In this document: one piece after another, positions 50,615 through 59,210 of the stretch
Position numbering within the stretch: position 1 is the stretch's first letter
Layout: every line of letters begins with the position of its first letter
Source of the DNA: Bacteroidota bacterium
GTDB lineage: Bacteria; Bacteroidota; Bacteroidia; Cytophagales; Cyclobacteriaceae
Direction: 5' to 3'
Length of the DNA: 64,000 nt
Assembly: GCA_018267135.1 (NCBI GenBank)
Contig: JAFDZA010000025.1
Coordinates: 124,001-188,000 of the forward strand
Position numbers and translations under genes: made by a program
The notes under the pieces: model-generated
The model's input: only the letters and a program-made list of their open reading frames with translations
Told to the model about the DNA's origin: nothing
Databases searched by the model: none

Positions 50615-51910
50615 TTAGCGTGAGGTAAACGCTTCGTCTGATACGGTAAAGGGAATGGCTTCTAATTTCAGCATAGTGAAAACCATTACATCATCATATT
50701 TTTTCCAGTAGCTGTTTTCAATCGGCTTAGACGGAGGCAATTCTACATGCATGGCATCTACTTGCACTCCGTTTTTCCAAAAGCGGTAACAAAGGTGAGG
50801 CCCCGTGGCCAGGCCTGTGCTGCCTACATAGCCTATAATTTGCCCCTGCCGCACCGATGCCCCGGCCACCATACCCGAAGCTATTTTAGACATGTGTAAA
50901 TAGCCGGTTGAGTAAGTTCCGTTGTGGCGGATCTTTACATAATTGCCATTATTAACGGTATATTGTGCTTCTTGTACAATGCCATCGCCCACGCTGCGTA
51001 TAGGCGTGCCTGCAGGGGCAGCAAAGTCTGTACCGAGATGAGGCCGGAAAACACCCATCACCGGATGAAACCGGTTTAACGAATAGCGCGAACTGATACG
51101 CATAAACTCGATCGGATATTTTAACAAAGCCTTACGCAGACTGTTCCCGCGTTCATCAAAATAATCTACCCCCCCGCCCTGATCGAACGGGATGGCATAG
51201 TAGCTGTGCCCAAAATGCTGAAAATAAATTCCTAAAATTTTGCCGATGCCGTAAGGCTGGCCATCAACCGAGTTTTCTTCGTAAATCAGTTTAAACCGAT
51301 CGCCTTTTTGCAGGTGCTGAAAATCCACCTGCCAGCCAAATACATCTACAAATTTATTGGTGAGCTCCGGAGAAATTTTCAGCTGATCTATCGTTTCGTA
51401 AAGGGAAGAAAAAATTTCTCCGCTCACTGATTTTTCTTCTGTTTTAATTTCGCGTAGATGCGTTTCGGTTGTCAGGGAATCTTGCAGCCGAAAAACAACA
51501 TACTCTACCGGGCTTGTTTCATAAACTAATGCTACCGCTGTTTTAACGGAATCGGTTTTGGAAATGACAGTATATTTTTTTGACGCGATTATTTTCTTAA
51601 AATCAAAAACCGATTTGGGCAAGAGTGAAATCTGCCGTTTTACTTTTTCTGCCATGTACGTTCCGGCCAGCAAATCAATAAACCGTTCATTGCGTTTTAC
51701 CCGCTCTTCTCGGATTTCCATACCGGTTAAGGGAATACCGTATTTAATAATGGGCTCTTCAACCGGAACCACCACTGAAGAATCTGCCTCCGTAGCATAA
51801 TCTGCTGAATGGGTAAAAAAAGAAGTATAGGTGTCTGTTAGATAAAGAGAGATACCCAGCAACAAGCTTCCGCTCAGTGTAAAGAGAAAAATTTTTCTTT
51901 TGGCTGTCAA
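50615..51910 (-). CDS. M23 family metallopeptidase with HxC in place of HxH
   Basis: Predicted cell-wall endopeptidase of 431 residues with an N-terminal membrane anchor (about 6-25) and a periplasmic body. The C-terminal M23/LytM domain has His291 and Asp295 (HLGTD), His339 (YLHMS) and the terminal motif GPHLC with His372 and Cys374. In LytM the equivalent position of Cys374 is a zinc-binding His, so a Cys ligand is predicted here. An N-terminal Csd3/OapA-like inhibitory region (ISPELTNKFVDVFGWQVDF) precedes it. The only in-frame start is TTG at 51910, with a stop codon just upstream. It lies between dsbD and the patatin gene. Confidence 0.9.
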   Translation of the reverse strand: MTAKRKIFLFTLSGSLLLGISLYLTDTYTSFFTHSADYATEADSSVVVPVEEPIIKYGIPLTGMEIREERVKRNERFIDLLAGTYMAEKVKRQISLLPKSVFDFKKIIASKKYTVISKTDSVKTAVALVYETSPVEYVVFRLQDSLTTETHLREIKTEEKSVSGEIFSSLYETIDQLKISPELTNKFVDVFGWQVDFQHLQKGDRFKLIYEENSVDGQPYGIGKILGIYFQHFGHSYYAIPFDQGGGVDYFDERGNSLRKALLKYPIEFMRISSRYSLNRFHPVMGVFRPHLGTDFAAPAGTPIRSVGDGIVQEAQYTVNNGNYVKIRHNGTYSTGYLHMSKIASGMVAGASVRQGQIIGYVGSTGLATGPHLCYRFWKNGVQVDAMHVELPPSKPIENSYWKKYDDVMVFTMLKLEAIPFTVSDEAFTSR

Positions 51911-51947
51911 TTGGGTTTATTCTTTGCTCGTGCAAAGTACCACAAAT

Positions 51948-54035
51948 TCAGTTAGCGGGTTTAAATTTCGTTTTTCCTTCATCTAAAAAATGAATGAACC
52001 GATCTATATTGAGATCGTACGGTTTTGGCTGAACCAATACTTTCTCCTGATTATCGACCAGCACATAAAACGGCTGGGCATTGTTGTTGAGGTAGGTAAT
52101 CTGAAAATCGGCATTTTGTTTGCCAATTGTTTTCTTCATCTTCTGGTCGTAGGTAGAGGTGTACCATTCAGCTTCGGGCAACTCGGTTTTATCATCCACA
52201 TAAAGAGCCACGATTACATAATCCTCTTTCAATCTTTTCAATACTTGTGGGTCGCTCCACACGCGGGCTTCCATTTCACGGCAATTGGTGCAGCCGTGCC
52301 CGGTAAAGTCTATAAACAACGGCTTGCGTTGCTGGCGGGCACAAGCCAATGCTTGCTGGTAATCGAAATAACCATTAAGTCCGTGTGGTAAATGGAGAAA
52401 CTCTGAATATTTTGGTGCATCACAGATTGGATTAGGGGTATCTTTTCTGTTGGCGGCCAGCAAATCAAAATCGTGCGTGGACATCGGGGGCAAATAGCCA
52501 GCCAGTGCTTTTAGCGGGGCGCCCCACATGCCGGGTACCAAATACACCACAAACGAAAATGTAATGATGGCCAGCGAAACGCGCAGCACGCTTACCGTTT
52601 TGTCTTCGGCATCTTTTCCGTTGTCGCCCGGCATGCGGAATCCCTTCATCAGGTAAATGCCTATCAGCGAAGCTACCACAATCCAAATGGCTAAATTAAT
52701 TTCACGATCTAAAATCCGCCAGTGAAAAGCCTGATCGGCAATACTTAAAAACTTAAATGCCAGGGCTATCTCTACAAAGCCTAAAATTACTTTTACGGTG
52801 TTGAGCCATCCGCCCGATTTTGGAAGCGACTTCAACCAATTAGGAAAAAAAGCAAACACGGTAAACGGAATGGCAAAAGCCAGAGAAAAAGCAAACATGC
52901 CGGTAATGGGTTTTAAAAATTCTCCGCCTGCCGATGAAACCAAGATGCTGCCTACCAACGGACCCGTGCAAGAAAATGAAACCAGCACTAATGTAAAGGC
53001 CATAAAAAACACACCTGCCAGCCCTCCCTTTTCGGCTTGTTGATCTACCTTCGTAATAAATGTTCCGGGCAACGTAATTTCAAACAGTCCTAAAAAGGAA
53101 AGTCCGAAAACAATAAACACCAAAAAGAATATCAGGTTAGGAATCCATTCGGTGGAAAGTTGATTGGCCGTTTCAGGCCCCATCAGAGGCGCCAACAGGG
53201 CACCAATAACTGTATAAATTAAAATTATAGATATGCCATACATGATAGCCTGAAACTTATTACCGCGCCCGGTAAAGAAACTAACCGTCATAGGGATCAT
53301 AGGAAAAACACAAGGGGTAAGCAAAGCAGCCAACCCGGCTATAAAGGCTAACAGAAAAAATCCAAGCAGCGACTGGTCTTGCTTTTGTTGAGCAAAGGAG
53401 GGATCGAGATGCGGGCCTGTCTTGGCGGCTGGCGGTAAATTGGTAGTAGTTGGTTGATTTTCTTTTATTACCGAGTCTTGATTTTGTTTAAGCGGTGTCT
53501 GAATTTTTAAATCTTGATTTTTAGTGGAGGGATTTTCGGCAACTGTGGGTTGTTGCCTTCCGGTTACTTTTATATTATCGAAAGAAAATTCGCCATCGCC
53601 CGGCACGCACTGGCCGGTAAGTTCTGTGCATACCTGATATTCGTAGGTACCCTTAATTTTTAAAGGCGCATTCAGCACTTTTATTTTCTGACGGAACTCG
53701 GCCGTGTTTTTAAAAATTTTTACATCACACTCAAAAATTTTATCGTGTTTGTCTTGTGGGTTAATGGCTGCGATACCTCCTATTTTTTCATAACTTTTAT
53801 CAGGCGAAAAAGTAAATGTGGTTTTAATCGGGCCGTCTTCGCAGGGAAATTCAGTAGAATATAAATACCAGTTTTGGTCTATGGTTGTCTTAAAAATCAA
53901 GGTTATTTCTTCTCCTATTTTTACCTCCCGCTGTGAAACATCGGTTGTCCATTTAGCCGGCTTTAATACTTGTGAGTAGCCGGTAAGCGAGCCTATTGCC
54001 AAGAAAACAGTGCTAATCAAAAAACGGTATCGCAT
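51948..54035 (-). CDS. dsbD: protein-disulfide reductase DsbD
   Basis: Carries electrons from cytoplasmic thioredoxin across the inner membrane to periplasmic disulfide proteins, 695 residues. A signal peptide is followed by the N-terminal DsbD alpha domain with its Cys pair (VCTELTGQCVPG), the CcdA-like membrane core of eight helices with LLTPCVFPM and SFSCTGPL supplying the transmembrane Cys pair, and a C-terminal thioredoxin domain with GHGCTNCREME. All three redox pairs are present. It is followed by the M23 gene after 37 bases. It could reduce the two periplasmic thioredoxin-like proteins at 30.5-32 kb; that is inference. ATG at 54035, divergent from the YeeE pair. Confidence 0.95.
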   Translation of the reverse strand: MRYRFLISTVFLAIGSLTGYSQVLKPAKWTTDVSQREVKIGEEITLIFKTTIDQNWYLYSTEFPCEDGPIKTTFTFSPDKSYEKIGGIAAINPQDKHDKIFECDVKIFKNTAEFRQKIKVLNAPLKIKGTYEYQVCTELTGQCVPGDGEFSFDNIKVTGRQQPTVAENPSTKNQDLKIQTPLKQNQDSVIKENQPTTTNLPPAAKTGPHLDPSFAQQKQDQSLLGFFLLAFIAGLAALLTPCVFPMIPMTVSFFTGRGNKFQAIMYGISIILIYTVIGALLAPLMGPETANQLSTEWIPNLIFFLVFIVFGLSFLGLFEITLPGTFITKVDQQAEKGGLAGVFFMAFTLVLVSFSCTGPLVGSILVSSAGGEFLKPITGMFAFSLAFAIPFTVFAFFPNWLKSLPKSGGWLNTVKVILGFVEIALAFKFLSIADQAFHWRILDREINLAIWIVVASLIGIYLMKGFRMPGDNGKDAEDKTVSVLRVSLAIITFSFVVYLVPGMWGAPLKALAGYLPPMSTHDFDLLAANRKDTPNPICDAPKYSEFLHLPHGLNGYFDYQQALACARQQRKPLFIDFTGHGCTNCREMEARVWSDPQVLKRLKEDYVIVALYVDDKTELPEAEWYTSTYDQKMKKTIGKQNADFQITYLNNNAQPFYVLVDNQEKVLVQPKPYDLNIDRFIHFLDEGKTKFKPAN

Positions 54036-54116
54036 GGTTTTATTTTGAAGGTGCTAAAATAACGAAGGGATTGCGAAAATGGTTTACCGATAAGAGCAAT
54101 TCATCTTTTTTGCATT

Positions 54117-54146
54117 TTGAATTCCATGTCATTTTATTTAACCTTG
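54117..54146 (+). promoter_or_regulatory. Bacteroidota-type promoter for the YeeE pair
   Basis: TTG at 54117-54119, an exact 19-base spacer and TAACCTTG at 54139-54146 (7 of 8 to TAnnTTTG), 14 bases before the ATG at 54161. The site lies inside the longer frame starting at 54071, which favours 54161. Confidence 0.5.
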
Positions 54147-54160
54147 TGCCTTTTATTTCT

Positions 54161-54718
54161 ATGGAATTACTATACAAACCATGGCCCTGGTATGTAGCCG
54201 GGCCGGTTATTGGGCTTACTGTTCCTTTCCTGCTTTGGATGGGTAATAAAAGATTAGGGGTGTCCAGCACTTTCAGGCACATTTGTGCTGCCTGTGTGCC
54301 GGGGGCTATTCCTTTGTTTCAATACAACTGGAAAAAAGAAATATGGAGTTTATTTTTTGTGGGGGGTATTGCCTTAGGCGGATTTATTGGTGGTTGGGTT
54401 TTTGCCAATCCTGAGCCGGTGGCTATTTCAAAAAATACTTCCGCTTATTTTTTGTCATTGGGAATTACTCCAACTAATAGTCTCTTACCCGAAAAGATTT
54501 TTCAATGGGGTTCTCTAAGTTCCTTCAAGGGGTTTTTAGTGCTCATTGCAGGCGGGTTTTTTGTTGGGTTTGGCACACGCTATGCACAAGGATGTACTTC
54601 CGGCCATGGTATTTTAGGTTTATCTGCCTTGCAATGGCCATCGCTGGTGGCCACCGCTTCCTTTTTTCTGGGCGGAATTTTGTTTGCTCGTTTCATACTT
54701 CCATATATTCTTTCCTGA
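54161..54718 (+). CDS. YeeE/YedE family transporter, first half
   Basis: Membrane protein of 185 residues in the YeeE/YedE sulfur-transport family. It has about five helices with the family Cys motif GTRYAQGCTSGHGILGLS, which in structurally studied family members forms part of the thiosulfate path. In many bacteria the protein is one large chain; here, as in other split types (such as PmpA/PmpB-like pairs), it is two genes. The ATG at 54161 follows a promoter-like site at 54117-54146, and the longer start at 54071 is rejected. Its TGA overlaps the next ATG by one base (TGATG), giving translational coupling. Confidence 0.87.
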   Translation: MELLYKPWPWYVAGPVIGLTVPFLLWMGNKRLGVSSTFRHICAACVPGAIPLFQYNWKKEIWSLFFVGGIALGGFIGGWVFANPEPVAISKNTSAYFLSLGITPTNSLLPEKIFQWGSLSSFKGFLVLIAGGFFVGFGTRYAQGCTSGHGILGLSALQWPSLVATASFFLGGILFARFILPYILS

Positions 54719-55143
54719 TGAAAAACTGTGGTTATTTATTAGTGGGTGTTGTTTTCGGAGTAGCCCTAACAAAAGGCGAGGCTATTTCCTGGTACCGGAT
54801 ACAAGAAATGTTTCGCTTCGAGAGTTTTCACATGTTTGGCATTTTCATGACGGCCATTCCCGTGGGGGTGTTATCGCTTCAGTGGTTGAAAAGGGTTATC
54901 AAAAAAACCGGAAGAGGCGAATGTCTTGAAATGCCTGAAAAACATTTTCATCCGGGCATTATTATCGGGAGTTTGATTTTTGGTTTTGGTTGGGCGTTAA
55001 CCGGTGCCTGCCCCGGACCACTTTATGCACTAATAGGATCGGGATCGCTTGTTATTCTTATTACGTTGCTTTCCGCTCTTGCCGGAACATGGGCATTCGG
55101 AAAAATAAGACATCGGCTTCCGGGAGGAAACACATCAGCTTAA
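54718..55143 (+). CDS. YeeE/YedE family transporter, second half (DUF6691-like)
   Basis: Membrane protein of 141 residues forming the second half of the YeeE/YedE transporter. Motifs: an N-terminal helix ([20 protein letters not shown]), [20 protein letters not shown], and the Cys block [19 protein letters not shown] that pairs with the CTSGHG block of the first protein. The predicted substrate is thiosulfate or another sulfur compound. ATG at 54718 overlaps the preceding stop by one base. It converges with pdxJ with a 9-base overlap. Confidence 0.86.
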   Translation: MKNCGYLLVGVVFGVALTKGEAISWYRIQEMFRFESFHMFGIFMTAIPVGVLSLQWLKRVIKKTGRGECLEMPEKHFHPGIIIGSLIFGFGWALTGACPGPLYALIGSGSLVILITLLSALAGTWAFGKIRHRLPGGNTSA

Positions 55144-55848
55144 TTCGCGCAAATAAAGCTGGATGGTATTTTCTAATCCTAAATAAAGCGCATCGCAAAT
55201 GAGCGCATGGCCAATTGATACTTCATCTAAGTGCGGAAGCGATTTTTTCAGGTAATTCAAATTATGCAGGTCTAAATCATGGCCGGCATTAACACCTAAA
55301 CCTAGGTCTTGTGCTACTCGGGCTGCTTCCGTGTATGGGCGTATAGCTGCTTCTTTATTGTGTTGGTAGTTGGCGGCATACGGCTCAGTATATAGTTCGA
55401 TACTATCGGCTCCGATTTTTTTTGCCCCTCGCACCATTTCGATATGGGGATCGATAAAAACGGAAACACGTGTGGCCGATTTTTTCAGCTCTATAATTAT
55501 CTCCTTTAAAAAATTTTCATTTGCTTTTGTATCCCATCCGGCATTCGAAGTAATGGCATCGGGCTTATCTGGAACAAGCGTGGCCTGATGGGGTTTTGTT
55601 TCTCTTACTAGTTTTAAATACCGTTCATCGGGGTAGCCTTCAATATTAAATTCGGTGGTTACTTTTTTCCTCAATTCAATAACATCGTTCCAGCGTATGT
55701 GCCGTTCGTCTGGCCGCGGGTGTACGGTTATGCCCTGCGCTCCAAAACGCTCGCAATCCATTGCTACCTGTATTACGTTTGGGTTGTTGCCTCCGCGTGC
55801 ATTGCGCAGGGTAGCAATTTTGTTGATGTTAACCGAAAGCCGTGTCAT
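55135..55848 (-). CDS. pdxJ: pyridoxine 5'-phosphate synthase
   Basis: Condenses 1-deoxyxylulose 5-phosphate with 3-amino-2-oxopropyl phosphate to pyridoxine 5'-phosphate in vitamin B6 synthesis. The 237-residue TIM barrel shows [17 protein letters not shown] at the N-terminus, [16 protein letters not shown] with a catalytic His, FNIEGYP with the catalytic Glu, and [15 protein letters not shown]. Length is normal. It supplies cofactor for PLP enzymes such as the class V aminotransferase in this window. Divergent from yqeY with 45 bases between starts, and overlapping the end of the YeeE pair. Confidence 0.96.
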   Translation of the reverse strand: MTRLSVNINKIATLRNARGGNNPNVIQVAMDCERFGAQGITVHPRPDERHIRWNDVIELRKKVTTEFNIEGYPDERYLKLVRETKPHQATLVPDKPDAITSNAGWDTKANENFLKEIIIELKKSATRVSVFIDPHIEMVRGAKKIGADSIELYTEPYAANYQHNKEAAIRPYTEAARVAQDLGLGVNAGHDLDLHNLNYLKKSLPHLDEVSIGHALICDALYLGLENTIQLYLRELS

Positions 55849-55893
55849 TGTTTAGGATGAAGTGTTAATTTTACAGACAAATTTACAAATACC

Positions 55894-56346
55894 ATGAGCC
55901 TTAAATCAAAAATTGACAGCGATATTAAAACAGCCATGCTGGCCAAAAATAAAGAAGAACTGGAAGCGCTGCGCAGCATTAAGTCTATGATTTTGCTGGC
56001 CGAAACAGAAAAGGGCGGGAGTGGCGATTTGGCAGCCGAGGCAGAAAATAAACTGTTGATGAAAGCCGCCAAGCAGCGAAAAGAGTCGGCCGAAATTTTT
56101 CAGAAAGAAAACCGCACCGATCTGGCACAGCGTGAGTTATTTCAGCTGGGCGTGATTAACCGGTACCTGCCCAAACAACTTTCGGCCGAAGAGGTGGAAT
56201 CTAAACTAAGAGAAATCATTGCACAGATGGGGGCTAAAGGCCCCCAAGACATGGGCAAAGTAATGGGCACCGCCACCAAAGCGCTGGCCGGACTAGCCGA
56301 TGGAAAGATCATGTCTGAATTAGTGAAAAAATTATTGGCCCTTTGA
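55894..56346 (+). CDS. GatB/YqeY domain-containing protein
   Basis: Small cytoplasmic protein of 150 residues in the YqeY family, related to the C-terminal tRNA-binding domain of GatB. Motifs are LRSIKSMIL, AAKQRKESAEIFQKENR, the central LGVINRYLPKQLS and the Gly-rich C-terminus QDMGKVMGTATKAL. It carries no amidotransferase catalytic domain; a role in tRNA-dependent processes is only inferred. Divergent from pdxJ. Its stop overlaps the TTG start of the CvpA gene by 3 bases, so the two are translationally coupled. Confidence 0.9.
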   Translation: MSLKSKIDSDIKTAMLAKNKEELEALRSIKSMILLAETEKGGSGDLAAEAENKLLMKAAKQRKESAEIFQKENRTDLAQRELFQLGVINRYLPKQLSAEEVESKLREIIAQMGAKGPQDMGKVMGTATKALAGLADGKIMSELVKKLLAL

Positions 56347-56849
56347 GCAAAATAGATATTATCCTGCTGGTGTTCTACTTGCTGGGAGCTTACCTGGGCT
56401 ACAAGCGAGGGTTTTTGGCAGAATTATTTTTTGTCATAGCATTAGTTTTAGGCGTACTGGTCGGGTTTAAGTTTATGGGTTGGGGGGTTTCGTACCTGCA
56501 TCGCGAGTTTAATGCCGATACCGCTTTTTTACCTTACCTGTCTTTTTTTCTCCTTTTTATTTTAGTGATGATCGGAGTAATTTTTATTGGCCACCGCATT
56601 AAACATCTGATGGATGAAACCTTTCTGGGCAAGGTAGATGCCGCTGCGGGGGCTCTCTTAGGTGTATTAAAATTTGCTTTCAGTGCCAGCGTCATTTTTT
56701 GGCTGGCCCATAAAGTAAACTTCGATTTTCCCGAGGGCTGGAAACAGGGCTCCTGGGTTTATCCTAAGACGGTAGCCTTTGCTCAACATGTTTCAGATTG
56801 GTTTGCCGCATTTATTCCTTTTTTTAAAGAAACTTTCAAGCAATTCTAA
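56343..56849 (+). CDS. CvpA family membrane protein
   Basis: A 168-residue membrane protein of the CvpA (colicin V production) family, with about four helices: IDIILLVFYLLGAYLGY, LAELFFVIALVLGVLVGF, FLPYLSFFLLFILVMIGVIF and AGALLGVLKFAFSASVIFW. The family motif YKRGFLAELF and the later LLGVLKF follow the known pattern. The start is TTG at 56343, overlapping the YqeY stop; no ATG lies in the first 45 residues. Family members affect envelope or purine-related phenotypes; the exact role is unknown. Confidence 0.86.
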   Translation: MSKIDIILLVFYLLGAYLGYKRGFLAELFFVIALVLGVLVGFKFMGWGVSYLHREFNADTAFLPYLSFFLLFILVMIGVIFIGHRIKHLMDETFLGKVDAAAGALLGVLKFAFSASVIFWLAHKVNFDFPEGWKQGSWVYPKTVAFAQHVSDWFAAFIPFFKETFKQF

Positions 56850-56890
56850 CTTCCGTTTTTTTTTGCTTACTTATCGGGAAATTAGTCAAC

Positions 56891-57649
56891 ATGTCGCTGG
56901 TGATAAAAGAAAAAGCAGGATTTAAGTATGTGGACGAAGGCCAAGGTCAGGTGCTGATGTTGTTGCATGGGCTATTTGGTGCACTAAGTAATTGGGAAGG
57001 CGTGGTAAATCATTATTCGAAAGACCTGCGGGTGGTAATCCCCATGCTGCCGATTTATGAAATGCCTATAAAAGAAGCCGGCTTAGTTGGCTTGCGTGAG
57101 TTTACTGAAAAATTTGTGGAGACCATGCAGCTCGATAACATGATTATTATGGGCAACTCGCTGGGAGGCCATGTCGGTATTTTATATACATTAGCCAACC
57201 CCGCCAAAGTGGCCAAGCTGGTGCTTACCGGAAGTTCGGGCTTATTCGAAAACACCATGGGCGGGTCGTACCCGCGCAGGGGAAGTTATGATTACATCCG
57301 CGAACGGGTGGCCTATACTTTTTACGATCCGCAAGTGGCCTCTAAGGATTTGGTGGACGAAGTATTTGAAACGACCAAGAGCATTCCCAAGTGTATGCGC
57401 ATTGTGGCAATTGCCAAGTCTGCCCAGCGAAATAATTTAGCACTGGAGTTGCCTAATATTAAAGTGCCCACTTTATTAGTGTGGGGATTAAATGATACGA
57501 TTACTCCGCCTCTGGTCGGGTTCGAATTTAACCGGCTCATTCCTAATTCAGAGTTAAAATTTATCGACAAGTGTTGCCATGCTCCCATGATGGAGCATCC
57601 GGAAAAATTTAACCGTTTGGTGCAGGATTTTTTAGTGAAGAAAAAATAA
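56891..57649 (+). CDS. alpha/beta hydrolase
   Basis: Cytoplasmic alpha/beta-hydrolase fold enzyme of 252 residues without a signal peptide. The oxyanion motif is LLHGLFGALSNW, the nucleophile Ser is in MGNSLGGHVG (G-x-S-x-G), the acid Asp is in WGLNDTITP, and the His is in CCHAPMMEHPEKF. It belongs to the MhpC/BioH-like group; substrate unknown. It lies 41 bases after cvpA and one base before the CBS gene, in a run that in Bacteroidota relatives is associated with pdxJ and nadK. Confidence 0.9.
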   Translation: MSLVIKEKAGFKYVDEGQGQVLMLLHGLFGALSNWEGVVNHYSKDLRVVIPMLPIYEMPIKEAGLVGLREFTEKFVETMQLDNMIIMGNSLGGHVGILYTLANPAKVAKLVLTGSSGLFENTMGGSYPRRGSYDYIRERVAYTFYDPQVASKDLVDEVFETTKSIPKCMRIVAIAKSAQRNNLALELPNIKVPTLLVWGLNDTITPPLVGFEFNRLIPNSELKFIDKCCHAPMMEHPEKFNRLVQDFLVKKK

Positions 57650-57650
57650 C

Positions 57651-58319
57651 ATGATTGCCGAAGAGCTGATCAACCACATGATACCGCCTCTGAAAGTGGC
57701 CGACAGTGCCCACATGGCCATCGTGTGGATGGAAGAATTTCGTTGCAATTATCTGCCCGTGGTAAATAACGGAAAACTCATGGGCTTTATCTCCGAAGAA
57801 ATCATTTTAGAATCGAATGACATTGATAAGACCTTAGACCATTTTGAATTAACAGGGAAAGACTGCACCGTAAGTCTTGGTTCACACTTCTACGATATTT
57901 TAAAAACAGCTTCCCAACATAAACTTTATATGGTTTGTGTTTTAGATGAGGAAGGAAACTATGCCGGAGTTATCACGGTGCAAGATATCATGGCTTCATT
58001 TGCCCAAACCGCAGCTGTACAAATGCCGGGTGGAATTCTGGTTCTTTCAATGGATTTGATTGACTATTCGTTGGCGGAAATATGTCGGTATGTAGAAGAG
58101 AATAATGCCAAGGTGATCAGCAGTATTATGGTAGAAGACCCGATGGACAAAGGGAAAGTAAAGATTACCCTGAAAATAAACCAAGTAGATCTTGCCCGCA
58201 TTGTTGCCACCCTGGAGCGGTTTAATTACCGCATCATCGGGCGGTATCAGGAAACGGCTGTTACCAACACAGGCGAACAAGAAAGGCTGGACTTGCTTAT
58301 GAAATATCTCGACCTCTAA
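57651..58319 (+). CDS. CBS domain-containing protein with ACT-like C-terminus
   Basis: Regulatory cytoplasmic protein of 222 residues. Two CBS motifs span residues 1-125 (NYLPVVNNGKLMGFISEEII; LYMVCVLDEEGNYAGVITVQDIM), which bind adenosine nucleotides in other proteins. The rest is an ACT-like alpha/beta domain (PGGILVLSMDLIDYSLAEI). No enzymatic residues are present. It starts one base after the hydrolase stop and is followed after 12 bases by nadK, suggesting co-regulation with NADP synthesis; this is a familiar arrangement in Bacteroidota. Confidence 0.9.
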   Translation: MIAEELINHMIPPLKVADSAHMAIVWMEEFRCNYLPVVNNGKLMGFISEEIILESNDIDKTLDHFELTGKDCTVSLGSHFYDILKTASQHKLYMVCVLDEEGNYAGVITVQDIMASFAQTAAVQMPGGILVLSMDLIDYSLAEICRYVEENNAKVISSIMVEDPMDKGKVKITLKINQVDLARIVATLERFNYRIIGRYQETAVTNTGEQERLDLLMKYLDL

Positions 58320-58331
58320 CCCCGTCATTGC

Positions 58332-59207
58332 ATGCGCATCGGCATCCATGGAAAAGATTTTCAAACTAAATCATCCGGATTTTTAGTGAAAATACTGGAT
58401 GACCTCCGCAAGCGCAACATAGAAACATGGGTGTCTGATAAGTTTGCCAAAACCGTGAGCTCCGCGCGAGTAAGTCAATATAAAATCAAAATATTTGATC
58501 ACACCCACTCCCTAAAACATCTCGATTTTTTTCTTTCGCTGGGGGGTGATGGCACCATGCTTGAATCCGTTACTTACGTTCGCCAAACCGGAGTACCCAT
58601 TCTGGGCATCAACACGGGCCGGCTCGGCTTTCTGGCAATTAATAGCCGCGATGATTCGGAAACAGCTATAGAAGCACTTGTAGATGGAAATTTTAAATTG
58701 GATTCCCGATCGTTGCTTAAATTAATTTCTTCCCCTAAGTTGTTTCACGGGCTAAACTTCGGGTTGAATGATTTTACCATCATGAAAAAAGATACGTCAT
58801 CGATGATAACGGTACACGTTTTTGTAGATGGCCGGTTGCTGAATTCGTATTGGGCTGATGGTGTTATTTTATCTACTCCTACCGGCTCTACGGGGTATTC
58901 GTTAAGTTGCGGAGGGCCATTGGTCTATCCGGCATCAGAAAGTTTTATCATTACCCCGGTAAGCCCGCACAATCTGGGCACCCGGCCGATTGTGCTTTCC
59001 GATAAATCGGAAATTACTTTTCAAATTGAAGGGCGAAGTAAAAAATACTTGGTCTCGCTCGATTCAAGATTTGAAACTATTGACGATGGTGTAAAGCTGA
59101 AAGTACGAAAAGAAAAATTTCAGATAAATTTAGTTCAACTTGAGGGGCAGGATTATTTTAAAACTCTGCGCCAAAAATTAAATTGGGGGTTAGACATCCG
59201 AAACTAA
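58332..59207 (+). CDS. nadK: NAD kinase
   Basis: Phosphorylates NAD to NADP using ATP, 291 residues. The catalytic GGDGTML motif is at about residue 73-79, followed by LGINTGRLGFLA, the NE-equivalent block LNDFTIMK, and STPTGSTGYSLSCGGPL. Length and motifs are those of the normal bacterial enzyme. It is last of the yqeY-cvpA-hydrolase-CBS-nadK run. In several Bacteroidota lineages the next genes are DUF6089/PorG, uppS and bamA; here the run ends against the convergent TPM genes 3 bases away. Confidence 0.96.
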   Translation: MRIGIHGKDFQTKSSGFLVKILDDLRKRNIETWVSDKFAKTVSSARVSQYKIKIFDHTHSLKHLDFFLSLGGDGTMLESVTYVRQTGVPILGINTGRLGFLAINSRDDSETAIEALVDGNFKLDSRSLLKLISSPKLFHGLNFGLNDFTIMKKDTSSMITVHVFVDGRLLNSYWADGVILSTPTGSTGYSLSCGGPLVYPASESFIITPVSPHNLGTRPIVLSDKSEITFQIEGRSKKYLVSLDSRFETIDDGVKLKVRKEKFQINLVQLEGQDYFKTLRQKLNWGLDIRN

Positions 59208-59210
59208 CCA

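Noticed and set aside
54040..54282. 80-codon minus-strand frame over the YeeE gene start
   Set aside because: Antisense to transporter coding sequence and the promoter; no domain.
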